NCBI RefSeq assembly: GCF_000003815.2
Contig: NC_049992.1
Location: forward strand, 12,158,826-12,222,825
DNA length: 64,000 nucleotides
Direction: 5' to 3'
Source of the DNA: Branchiostoma floridae
Taxonomy: Eukaryota > Chordata > Leptocardii > Amphioxiformes > Branchiostomatidae
In this document: positions 33,706-44,662 of the stretch, piece after piece
Layout: each line of letters opens with the position of its first letter
Position numbering within the stretch: position 1 is the first letter of the stretch
The notes under the pieces: model-generated
What the model was told of the DNA's origin: nothing
What the model saw: the letters and a program-made list of their open reading frames with translations, nothing else
The model's database searches: none
Made by a program: the position numbers and the translations under genes

Positions 33706-36700
33706 TTATTGGTCAGGGTCACTCTTGGGGGAGTAATCGATGACCTCAGTTGGGGTCATGGGGATGTAATGGTACAAGCCATCCCCTCGCTCCTTCATCA
33801 GGTAGTCCACCATCTTATGTTTTTGCCTATGAGGGAAGGGAAATCAGCATATTACTATGGTTGCTTACTTAACAGATTTAAAAAGACTTGTTATGGAATG
33901 CTACAATAAATAATGCTGCTGTGTAACTAAAAGATATAGAATTATCACTGTGATGAAGAAACATTTTAATAATTTTCTTTCTTGGACAAAATGGGTCCTA
34001 ATCTTTTGATGACCTCTATTAAAGCACAACATACAAGTACAATGTAGGTCATTGCAAGATGTCATCTGTACAACAAGTGTTGTTCTCTACTGAATCTTTC
34101 CACATGTAAATATATCTTCCAAGTTTATAAATCATTCAGTCTACTGTAACTAATATATTTATAAGTAGCTCATATATCATATGAGTTGCATCCCACCTCT
34201 GTTTTCTACTTTTCATTGGTCATATAAAGCATCACAACAAAAAGGTGCAACACAAACCTCCACTGCCTCTTCTCATTCTCAAAGTCAATCTTTGCACACA
34301 TCTTCTCATAGACCTCTTGGTAGGGCGGCATGAAGTTGCGCACGATGAACCGTGTGATGGGGTGCTGGAGTGCAGAACAATAGGCAATCAAGTCAGAGCA
34401 GTATGGCAAGCACTTAACATTCCACACTAATCCACAGGGTTGTGTGTGCGGAGCTCGAAATAATTTTTTTCTGTCTGCCTGCCGGTAACTTTTGAAATTA
34501 CCTGCACCAGAGAAATGTTACCTGCCCCCAAAGTGGACCAAACAACCTTATGAACATACTTTAACTTATACACCTGTTTACTAACATAGTTGGTAAGGGA
34601 ATACTGCCTTGAATAGAAACTAAAAAAAGTTTACATTTTGATGTACTCACAATAATAATAAACTATAAGTGATCATCATTACACAATAATACACAGTGTA
34701 TAGCCTGGTGCAGGTAGACATCAGAAATACCTGCACGCCCCAAGTTTTACCTGCATTGACCAGCATGTGCAGGTTTTATTTTGAGCGCTGGTACGTATAT
34801 ATGGTTAACATTTTGTGTTGTTGTCTGCAAGGACAATAATGTCCAAATCAGTAACACTAACAGCTACGACAATAACAACTACATGCCCCAAAAGCAGCAA
34901 CCTCAGTGACAGTCTGTCTGGGTTTATCCTGTGATACCTTCAAAACTTAACACAGTGGAACAAAAACAATACATGGACTGGATATTTCAACAAAGAGGAG
35001 TACTAATTACTATGCATTACAAATTTGTTACTGGATTACACACTGAAACTTTGAGTGAAACCTGTGTACTTACATCATGGTACTCATAGTCTTCAGGTTC
35101 GTAATCTTCAGGTATCTCTGACAGCTCTGCTGGTCCTGATGGTGATATACATGTATGCATTATTGAAGTGCAATGCTGTTAGCTTGACTGTTTTTTATCT
35201 CGCAATGGGATTCCTTGCACAGATGTCAATAAAAGCAAAACTTTGCATTACTAGCATGCACTCACATGTTGAATGACACAGTCTCCAAGATATAAATTCA
35301 TATATTCTAGATGTCAACATGTACATGTACACTGTACTCACCAATAAAGACATTGATGAATGTGATGATGATCAAAGCTGGGACACCAGTCAGAGCATAG
35401 TATTTAGCCTGCATAGGAAACAACAGTAACAACAGTCTCAACAGTTTCACAGAGTGCAAACTGCAATGCAATGCTCTACTCAGTAGTCTAGAAGTCTACC
35501 TTTAGAAGGGCCCAAATGCTAGTAGAGAGGCTTTTTATTGTAATAATCATAATTTGAATCCCTCATTGACCATATTGGTGGGTAACTGGCATCAGCAGTA
35601 GCATGTTGGTGTATTTAACATGTGTACACTGTACTTCAACATGGTGCAAGTGATGTCAAATAAAGAGCTGGTATTGTACAAGTGGGTGTAGATTATTTGA
35701 CTTCCTTCATGTAACATGAAACCCCAAAAAGTATTCGAATGTCGGACGACTCGGACCATTACCAACTCGGCCCAGTCAACTCGGCCCATCTGCCGGGACA
35801 ACTCGCACCATCCCCCCTGGACAGCTATTTAATTGATTTTTTTTTTCGAAAATGTAACCCCAACACTAGTTTTATATGTATATACTCTGAAATGAGAAAA
35901 CTGTAGGTTGGATTGATTGGGTAATTCATCGAAGTTTTCGGCATTCCAGGCGGCGCACATTAGGTCGTTGACCCCGAAATACGCAGCGTGTGTGGACACG
36001 TGGATAGGTGTGAGGCGCTTCTAATAGAGGACAGTAGTAAACTTTATCATTACTTGCTCTTCGGAATAGTTTTAGACAAATAAGATGTGGGTATTGATCA
36101 GAGTAGGAGTCATTCTTGTTGAAGATTAATTGCTAATTAAGAATTTTTTCAAGCCGACCGTGTCCACTTTGTTTTAATATCGCGGTTTTAATATCACCGG
36201 CGCCCGCGGTACATATGATACTAGATCAAAGGACCGCCACTCTGTATGACCATAACTTCTGACATTCTAGTAGTAGCAGCTGTGGACAATCTTTATAATA
36301 CTAGTACAAATGTACCAAGAAATGTCAAATTAACTTTTTTTCAAAAGATAAGTAATTTGGTCCGACTGGTACCCGACTGGTCCGAGTTGACCAGGGGGGT
36401 GGTCCGAGTTGACCAGATTTTCAATGGGCCGAGTTAGTAATGGTCCGAGTCGTCCTGATTCCAAAGTATTCTAACATGTCGATTTGGAAAAACGGTTTAA
36501 CCCTTCGAGCCCGATCAGCCACCCCTGGTGACTTGCTGTGTTGAGCCCGATCAGCCACCCCTACTGACTCCCCCACTAACTCATTTGCAAGGCTATCGGC
36601 ATTCCTCGGTATTCCCCGGGTGGAATCGGGAAACAGCCTCGTTTTCATGTGCAGGGGATTCCCCTTTGATGGGGGAGGGTTGAAGCTGTAGTTTCGGAGT

Positions 36701-39700
36701 TTTTGCCTTGTTTTTTTTGCTCAAAATCACAATTTATTGATTGCCAATTATGCTGAAGAACGTAGAAGGGGCTGTGGCACCACTGAGGAAGAGATTGACG
36801 ATGTTTCTAGCACTGGAAGTTGATAAAAACTTCGGCATTTTGACGGTCATTTGCCGGTCCTGTACCATGTGGTAGTATTTACAAGCCTTTGTTTGGTTTC
36901 TTTGCCGTGAAAAAGGAGTAGGTGGGTGTTTTTGGTGTTTATTATAAAGGAGTGAGGGCCATGAGTTTCTGAAATTGTTTTCAAATTATTGATCCAGCCA
37001 AATTTCTGCTTTGTATTTGTTTTTATTCACTTATGGGGGAGGGCAGCATGTTCAGACATGTATTTACACTTTGAGATAGCAATGTCTGTTTTGGTTTTCC
37101 TCCAACTCATAATTTTGGTGAAATTTTCCTGGTCAAATATTAGGGGAACACTGATAAGGCCCATCTTTTTACAACTGGTCAAGGCTTTCGGTACTATCTT
37201 TGCTAGCAAGAATAAAACAGTTACAGTAACTTACATACATTGTTTGATGTTTTTATTGATTCAGGAATAATAACAAGGCAGTCTAGGATAGTTTTCAGTG
37301 ACTTGTTGAAATATTATGAGACTTTGTGGGTGATGTTATATACATTTCAAATATTTTTCGAGACTTCAACAAGAATTTTTTCTGCCCTTTTTGCAGTATT
37401 ATTCCTTACAAACTAGATACAGTCTTTATCTTGATATATTCATATTCTACAGGTTCTTAGCTTTTCAAAAATGTATAGTTTTACCTACCTAGCATTAATA
37501 TAAGTAGCAAGTATACCGAAGTCACGGGTTCCGCACTGGGCGCCCAGTGCGGAATTCGTGGAGAAAATGTCGTCGGCACTCGGGGCCCAGTGCGGAAGAA
37601 ACTTCAGCACAAGAATTCCAGTGCGGAACGGCTTTGTTCGAGTGCTAAAGACCCGTCAGCACTGGAATTCCAGACCTAAACTTGTCTCGGCACTCGTTTT
37701 CCAGTGCCGAACTCCACCCATCACTCGGTTTCTAGTGCTGATCTCCGCTCAGCACTCGGTTTCTAGTGCGGAAGGGTGGTTCAAAGGTCGTTCAGTACTG
37801 GTTACCCAGTGCGGAGGTCATTGAGCACTGGATAACCGAGTGCCGACCTACCTAAGTCACGGGTTCCGCACTGGGATTTCTAGTGCTCGGTGACTTTTCG
37901 GCACTAGAGGCCGAGTGCTAAGACCACTTCGGCACTAGAAGCCGAGTGCTACTATCATTTAAAGACCGTCAGCACTGGGTTTCCAGTGCTCGCGTCCAAA
38001 TCGCTACTCAAAAACATAGTTGACATGCAGCAGCGCGTACTCACCTTACGTTATGACGGTCACTTTAGTATTTTAAATCAATTTTGCCCTAGTCTTGTCT
38101 CTGTCGGAACTCAAAACAGCATGTGTGTATCACACGCTACATCCTACATGTATAATGTTATGTATATGATGACCTCATGTCAACAGTGTGTCAACTTCGT
38201 TCCCTTTTTCTAAATTTCACGAAGAAAAAAGGGCAATAAATTACAGCTCCCTTTTGTCGTGTTTGAGATGCATCATTTGTTGATGCGTGGCGGCTACAGA
38301 CAGTTTAGACAGTTCTACTTTGGTACTGTACTGTTCTTTGAAAACCCGACTCGGATATTTCCACCCATACGCAGCTTTCTCGGGCTCAAGGTGAACGTTT
38401 TGTTACACTTCTTTTATGTATTATAGAGATAACTTTATTGCACAACAATTGTACGAGGTACAAAGTATGGCATTATATGTGTACCACCTTCAATACGTAA
38501 TGTTATCAGCAAACTATCGTCCTGAGAATAAGAACCTGCCGTTGCGTATTATTCGTTGTTACAGAAATACCGTTCCAGCTTTTAAATCCATTAAAAATAA
38601 ACCACACTGACAACTTTTTTTAATGTTTATTTCTTCAAGATTTGTGATAGATATAGCCCTTTTTGGAGTAGTTGTGTACCACGGTTTTAATGCGTAATGT
38701 AATACAATGGTATCGACCAATGACATTTAGTTACCCTTTGGCCCGGAATTGTAAATAACGTAACGAAGGCTGGCCGTCAGCACTCAGTTTCAAGTGCGGA
38801 ATATTTGTCGTCACTGGTTTTCCTGTGCGGAATATTTGTCGCCACTCGTTTCCTAGTGCGGAATATTTGTCGTCACTCGTTTTCTAGTGCGGAAGGTAGT
38901 CTCAGCACTCGGTTTCTAGTGGTGAATAGGGGGTTTTCAGTGCTGAAGTCGACTCACCACTGGACACCTAGTGCGGACGTAACTTCGGCACTAGACTTCT
39001 AGTGCGGAAGGCCCCTTCCGCACTAGACACCGAGTGCTGAGAGAGGAACCCGTGACTTCGGTAGTTTTGCATATAAGTATCTTAACATGCCACAAACAGT
39101 TCGTAGGTTGGCGCGCTGAGGACCGACAATTTTAGCAACGATTCCTGTATGCGCCGAAAATTTTACCCCGTCCTCTAAGGGTTAAGTCTTACAGTTGCCA
39201 GAACAAGGTTTGGAAACAGATTTCTTTTGTAATCTTTGACATAACAAAATTTTAGCCTGTGTCTCACAAACATGTAAGCTGTGTGACTTACCACATCTCT
39301 TAGGAAGAGTCTCTCGTGGTACTTGGGTGGTGTGGCCCAGAAAAATTTCTTTGTTTTAGGGTAGTTGAAGTCTGCCCCTGGGTACCGTTCTGGGTTACCT
39401 GTGATGTTCCGCTTCTGACCTAAAATAGCGTAACGTTAGGTCAAGTTAGAAGTAAGCATAGAAAAATGACGGAAAAGCCACTAATCAATCCTCGTTCCGG
39501 GTACTACAGAGCATATTCTAAACTTGTCACCATACTACCTAAACGAAACTAAACCACAAAAGTTGATAACGTCGACGTAAGATGGAATACGATACCCTAA
39601 ACGACCTTGTTCCTAAAAATGGCGGACACACGCGCAACATACAACATAAAGACTGCAGCCGTAGGCGTAAAATAACGGTGTTATGACATCAGATGTAACT

Positions 39701-39826
39701 TAAATATCTACCTTTGCAGTTCTTCGGACTGACTCTTAGCTGCAGGCTGTTCTGGATCCCACCTTTTGGTGAGAAATGAGACTGAAAACCGCCTCTTTGC
39801 AAAAGTCGCAGAAAATTCGCCGCCAT
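33706..39826 (-). CDS. NDUFB5: NADH dehydrogenase 1 beta subcomplex subunit 5 (complex I SGDH)
   Basis: Six coding exons: 39712-39826 (ATG at 39824-39826), 39292-39419, 35342-35408, 35074-35135, 34258-34364 and 33706-33826 (TAA at 33706-33708). They total 600 bases, 199 residues, close to the vertebrate length of 189. The N-terminus MAANFLRLLQRGGFQSHFSP looks like a mitochondrial presequence. Further on, YYALTGVPALIIITFINVFI is the single membrane helix, and ELSEIPEDYEPEDYEYHDHP followed by RFIVRNFMPPYQEVYEKM matches the family. The product is an accessory subunit of the respiratory complex I membrane arm. Intron 2 (35409-39291) is 3.9 kb and full of transposon-derived inverted repeats. An NRF-1-like site lies just before the ATG. 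Confidence 0.93.
34451..34790. repeat. MITE related to the 10029-10343 element
   Basis: Ends GAGCTCGAAATAA / TTATTTTGAGCGC; internal ACCTGCA copies near both ends. Its AGxGCTCxAAAT end resembles AGGGCTCAAAAT of the element in the receptor intron, suggesting the same family. Lies in an NDUFB5 intron. Confidence 0.5.
35737..36462. mobile_element. Nonautonomous DNA transposon with 9-base target duplication
   Basis: Ends share GGACGACTCGGACCATTAC in inverted orientation, followed by several ACTCGGxCCA copies on each arm. AAAGTATTC occurs directly on both sides (35728-35736 and 36463-36471). No transposase frame. An 8-9-base duplication fits hAT or Mutator-like elements. Confidence 0.7.
36497..39185. 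mobile_element. Possible piggyBac-like element carrying a nested transposon
   Basis: TTAACCCTT at 36497-36505 is mirrored by AAGGGTTAA at 39177-39185: TTAA on each side with CCCTT ends is what piggyBac-type elements show. The inverted ends are short, so support is modest. A 20-base unit GAGCCCGATCAGCCACCCCT occurs twice near the left end (about 36509 and 36544). No transposase was found. The 37514-39063 element lies inside. Confidence 0.45.
37514..39063. mobile_element. Transposon with terminal arrays of 18-base palindromes
   Basis: Inverted ends TACCGAAGTCACGGGTTCC / GGAACCCGTGACTTCGGTA. The left array (37533-37998) and right array (38780-39041) together hold about 20 units of 18 bases such as GCACTGGGCGCCCAGTGC, GCACTCGGTTTCTAGTGC and GCACTAGACACCGAGTGC, spaced 20-45 bases apart. 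A second copy of the terminal sequence (AAGTCACGGGTTCCGCACTG) occurs inside the left array at about 37854. The 0.8-kb middle has no recognisable gene. Confidence 0.75.
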
Positions 39827-39847
39827 GTTGGAACCAGGCGACTACTA

Positions 39848-39859
39848 CTGCGCATGCGA
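39848..39859 (-). promoter_or_regulatory. NRF-1-like site in the NDUFB5 promoter
   Basis: CTGCGCATGCGA lies about 22-33 bases upstream of the NDUFB5 ATG. The palindromic GCGCATGCG core matches the NRF-1 consensus. NRF-1 controls many nuclear genes for mitochondrial proteins, so the placement fits the gene; it may overlap the transcription start. Confidence 0.5.
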
Positions 39860-39964
39860 ATTCACTTCTCATGAATAGCGACATCTAACAGCTGAGAACT
39901 GAAGCGCAACAGAGGGACAATTTAACGACATATGCCTGGTTGTGTATCCTTATTCTACTATCAT

Positions 39965-40017
39965 CAAACACGCATACATATACTGTATTAATAATACAGT
40001 ATATGTATGCGTGTTTG
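39965..40017. repeat. Perfect 53-base palindrome
   Basis: A 26-base arm (CAAACACGCATACATATACT then GTATTA) is followed by one A and its exact complement. It lies about 140 bases upstream of the NDUFB5 ATG. Confidence 0.9.
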
Positions 40018-40885
40018 GGGTCAAGGAATTAACACCTGAACAATTGATGGACGTTAACGTCTAGTGAAACAATGGACATTAAACAAAGACAACAACATGT
40101 TCTGAATTAGTTGATTTGTTTCTTCCTATGGTTTCCCACGAGGACGGTCTTCTCTTCTTCTTGGTATGATCTAAGGGGAAAGTTGCGTGGTTTCTGTTAT
40201 GATAGATTCCATGGCCAAGCAAGCAGATTAATATTTCCTTACATCGGAAGGTTAACCTTTCTTCCAAAGAAGCTTAGCTTAAAGGCTGACTGGAACGTTT
40301 TTTTTTCACATTGCACCGCATTCACTATGATACGTGATACACCGGAAGACTTTTCATCGAGATATCAATCATATTGCTTAGAATACCACTCCCTTCCTGT
40401 GCATGTATGTACTACTGGTTCAATAAACAGTACAGCTGCAGGACAGTAGCTAAGTGACAGGTGTATATTTATATTGCTATGCCACATCAAAACTATCAGC
40501 AAAAGTCCACGATCTCCAACCCAAATCCGGTTCATTCCAAAATAAAGCTGCTAATAATCTTCAGTCCTTCAACACAATCATGTGCAAGTTTAAAAAAAAA
40601 CACCTCATCACCCGTTTCCGCAAACTACATAGCAGACGTAGGGGGATCAGAAGATCAAGACCCCTAAGCCGGCCTATACTTTGGCTACTCAGATTTAAAT
40701 GATCAGGCTTTGGGTAACTGTATAATACTTGTATAATAGTCTCGAAATGATGATATAGCACGTTCAGATCGCTCGACACTATTTCTATACTTCTTGCAGC
40801 GAGGAAAACGGAACCCAAACTAGAGTCAGCTAACATGCATGCGAAATTACTAGCCATTCTGGCAATATAATCAATGGGGCGGTAG

Positions 40886-43800
40886 CTACTGAGACTTGAG
40901 CTTGTGTCCACTTTTAAGGCAAGATTTACTACAGATAAACGAACAGCTGCGCCACACGGCCCACAGTATGCCTGAACAGGAGACCAGCAGGAAAGCAGCC
41001 ACATCAAGTAGGTAGTACTGGTACCACGGCAGCTCCATGGCGCGTGCGCGGAGATGAGGCAGTCCCCCGTATTTGATGACGTGTTCTATCCACCAGACGG
41101 CCCGCTCCATGGGTGACTGGGGCTGGTCACGGTGTAGGCGGGATAGGCGGGCTGCTGTCTCTTTGTACCTATTAGAAAAATGTGGAACAAATATATCAGC
41201 ATGTGTGGAATATTTGTCCGCCATTTCATAATTTATCAACTATATTGTCTACGTATATGAATATATTCTCCAAGCAGAGGTATAGAGGTTTATAGCCCAG
41301 GGCCTTTGCTTTGGTGGTCTTTGGTCTCACCTAACCTCTTCCGTAACCTGCACAATAGCCTGGTACAACTGCTCTGTGGTGATGGTGTCGAAATCCAGCT
41401 TAATGCCGACGCCATGTGCCTCTATCCGGGCGGCATTTCCCGGCTGGTCTCCCCATGTTGGAAGGCAAACCATCGGCACCCCGTGATACAGGGCCTCGTA
41501 CACACCATGTGCTCCGGTGTGAGTGACAAACGCTCGGGTCCTTGGATGACCTGTGTGATGAAGACATGCATGCAGTGCATCGCATTTGGTTGAATGATGA
41601 CGATGCGGTGAAGTTTATTATATGGATAACGTCCGCACACAAAATCGCTCAATGTGCCCCAGTAACAAGTTGCCACAATCTAAAAAGTATAGAGTTAATA
41701 GGAAGAAGATAGAAGCCTGAAGGTATATATCAACTTCGCATTTTTAAAAGTTTTGTACAGGGACATACACCACGTTTTGTCTATCCCAATTTTTGTTTCA
41801 ACATTTGTCATCTCTTCATAATCAAAATCAATGCATAATCATCTCCCGACACTCATGCTGCTGATCGTGCACGTGGTGAAGAAGCTATTTATCGTTATAG
41901 TGGATCTCCAAGCAGATGTAGAAAGACAAAGTTGGCTCTTGGTTCCGCGGTGCGTGTAGAAAGGCTGGCTGCTCAGCGGAACCAGATGCATGAGAACCAT
42001 TACGACTTTACCTTTATACATCTGCTTGTTAAATGCAGTATGTATGAAATCGATCCTGAATGTAGTATGTATTAGATTCATGTTATTAGCAAATAGTCTG
42101 TAGCAACATTCTGGATTTGTTTCACATCGATGCATCATACACTTTGTTCCTTCGAACATTGCATAACCTTCATCTATTGTTACTTCCACTACTAGTATAT
42201 TGCTAGTTGCCTTATACATTATAACGTTACCTAAGTTTACCATACATTGTATCCGTTTTACAATTGTTGTGCAATAAACTTTGACTTGACTTGACTTGAC
42301 TTGTTATCAAAATCGACGTACCTAAGAGGTCGTTCTGGGGCAGCCAGTCCATCAGTCTGGTGTTGTCCCCGAGGCCGGGTGGCCGTTTCCCTCCGTATCG
42401 CCACACCACCTTCTGCCGGAGCCGGGAGAAGGCAGATGCCAAGATCTCGGCTTTCTCCATAGGCATCGTCTTCACTATTGACCCAAAACTGACGACAATG
42501 ACTCCCTCATTGCCAGAACTCTCCATAAAATCCTCCATTTCCTGCCAAACCCAAAAGTACACATTACATTGACTTGGATAAAATTTATTCAAATACATAC
42601 ATGTGGTGTACATTGATGTTATTTGTAATAATTCCCACAATAAAGAAATATTGCAGGCATGAATGTACCTGAAACATACTCTAAATTTTATAATAGATTT
42701 GATTCGGCATGACAGTCTATCAGCTCACCATGGAAAGAGGCTTGCTTTCCCGAACATGTAGTCCACCCACGTGCACGATGTTGGGCATGGTTGGACGGGG
42801 GAAGTCTAACGGGGGCCGCCCCAAGACGGTCCCCGTCGTAAGACGGTACGGATTTTTTGCTGATCTTATTATCCATAAGTACACCATGTTTGTTGCCACT
42901 GACTATGCTGATTACAAAGGTAAATAAACCAAGTCCATGCACACAACTTTAATTTGCATTCCAAGTATACTTTAACATATTTACTTCATGTTTTTTTAAG
43001 AGCAGAATTCTAACAGTAATGTTGACAGTGCTGAATCACTGCGGTCGCCGGCCTCTGCGTATTGGCGGCTCGTGTCGCTAACTATACGAACTCATCCAAG
43101 CAGTCAACTCACAACTGCCATGATACACATAAATAAAGCTCCATAAAACACTATGAATATGGGTCTTCAAATGTTTGTTGAGTAGAAAAGCAACCAAAAG
43201 GAAGCGACATAAACATTGCCACCATTGTACTCCCAAGGGAGTGTGGCCGTGAAGGTGGCAGACTAGAGAACGCTCCAAAGATTTATTTGACTGTAACAAA
43301 TGATTCGTGCTGTCTATGAAAATAAGACTTGACAGAGAGATGTAGATGATATTTTCATATAATCAGACAGAGTTTTGTTGATGTTGGCTGTGTCGTTTGT
43401 TCGTAATAGTTTTTTAGTCGGGCATTCACAATCAGTGCATTCAGCCCATTGCCCGTAAAACATCAGCTTGATTGTTCTAGGTACAGCCTTCCTCATGTGA
43501 GACAAGAAGTACATACAGTCACGATTTTACTGTCAAAAGAAAGCTAAAATATCATACTATTAATTTTTTTCTGTGTACTTAGATTTACCACTTACATCTA
43601 AAGAGAGCAAAATATAAAAAAAGCGTACCGAGTTAGGCACACTGTCCAGCGTAGCACAAAATTGGAAGGTTACATACACGAAATTGTCTCTCAGTGTTTG
43701 CCGCTTGTAACACGCAGCGCGAAAGGTTCATGAACCACATGAATGCATTTCTTATTCAAGTATGTTGTTCAAATCTATGAGTAAAAAATTCAGTCATCAA

Positions 43801-44662
43801 AATTTGACCACTCTCAGGCAACTAGCGATGGAGCGCCATGAGTTTGAGCGCAAGAAAAAGCGTACCGTGTTGGGGCACCTCCCGTTAGTAGGGAGTCTGT
43901 AGTGTACAGCCAGACGTCTGTGCGCGACACGACGCTCTGAGTGGACTCGTTCTGACTGACATACTTCTGAGCTAAGTCGTCAAAACCACTCAAAACTGTC
44001 CACTGGAATGCTGAGTTTGTTAAAACATCTATAAGGGCATTTGACATTCGCTCTAGAAATGTCATTTTGTCAGTAAAACTTGAGTATGTTGATGGAACAT
44101 AGGACCGAGGAAGGATAGCACCCGTTGCCTTTGCGTCAAGATTAAAACGGTCGAAGCGCAGGATGGCGATGTGGGGAATTTTCAGTCGCGCCGCGATGAA
44201 AGCCCCACAGGGGAACATGGGATCACTCACTAGAACATTATACTGTGATCTTGGTAGAAGACTACTCTTACTAAGCATCAGGTCACAATGTTTGACAGCA
44301 TGTTCAGACTCCAGCATGGATAGCCGAATGACGTGAAAGACGGAGAGTTTTCCAACAGTGGATATGTATTTCCGTCGGACCTCAGTCAGCCTTGCCTGCG
44401 AGTGAAGATCCGGGAATGTCGAGTACCGAAAGTCAGGTCTCTCCGCTTGTCTTGTAGCGACCATGTCCTCCGGTACAATTACCGTGACATGATGCCCTTT
44501 GTTCACTAGCGCTTGCCCTACGGTCGCCATAGCGAACCACCGACTGGCTGAAAACGGCGGTACCACGAAAAGAATCTCCTTCCCGTCGACATGTGAGGCA
44601 TTCAGGAGACCCAACAAAGTTGGTACCGTGACCGCAACACGTACAAACATAGAAAACTCCAT
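40886..44662 (-). CDS. UDP-glucuronosyltransferase family protein
   Basis: Five exons: 43879-44662 (ATG at 44660-44662), 42729-42805, 42322-42541, 41331-41550 and 40886-41168 (TAG). Total 1,584 bases, 527 residues, the standard UGT length. A signal peptide (LLGLLNASHVDG region) is followed by the N-terminal acceptor domain (GHHVTVIVPEDM; NVLVSDPMFPCGAFIAARL), then FPRPTMPNIVHVGGLHV, VIVVSFGSIVKTMP and the sugar-nucleotide signature FVTHTGAHGVYEALYHGVPM ending DQPGNA. A TM helix (LLDVAAFLLVSCSGILWAVW) precedes a cytosolic tail ending HKLKSQ, a KxKxx ER-retrieval motif. The position normally holding the catalytic His (SHW) reads SRW. For exon 1 I chose the GTGCCC donor, because it joins in frame to DFPRPTMPN; the alternative GTACGC donor does not. 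Confidence 0.9.
42246..42303 (+). repeat. Retroposon-like tail with (TTGAC)n
   Basis: In the third UGT intron (41551-42321), the sequence CAATTGTTGTGCAATAAACT runs into about four and a half copies of TTGAC. An AATAAA followed by a short 5-base tandem repeat is what the 3' end of some non-LTR or SINE-type elements looks like. The upstream body of such an element is not recognisable to me. Confidence 0.4.

Larger units (their letters stand above)
39827..40885. other. Spacer between NDUFB5 and the UGT gene
   Basis: Holds the NDUFB5 promoter next to 39826, a perfect 53-base palindrome (39965-40017) and the UGT 3' region. The longest open frame (40111-40449, +) has no recognisable domain and no codon pattern suggesting a gene. 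No clear minus-strand AATAAA is visible just past the UGT stop. Confidence 0.4.

Noticed and set aside
37533-39041. Regularly spaced short palindromes resembling a CRISPR array
   Set aside because: Unit cores vary, spacers are uneven and the genome is animal; the arrays sit at the ends of an element with inverted termini, so a transposon fits better.
40111-40449. 112-codon open frame between NDUFB5 and UGT
   Set aside because: No recognisable domain, no promoter or polyadenylation context, and composition like the surrounding noncoding DNA.
42688-42942. 84-codon minus-strand frame over UGT exon 2
   Set aside because: The in-frame UGT product in this place is DFPRPTMPNIVHVGGL; the longer frame is out of register with it.
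43866-43878. Alternative UGT exon 1 donor GTACGC further downstream
   Set aside because: It leaves phase 2 and cannot join DFPRPTMPN in frame; the GTGCCC donor at 43878 does, giving the normal UGT sequence.
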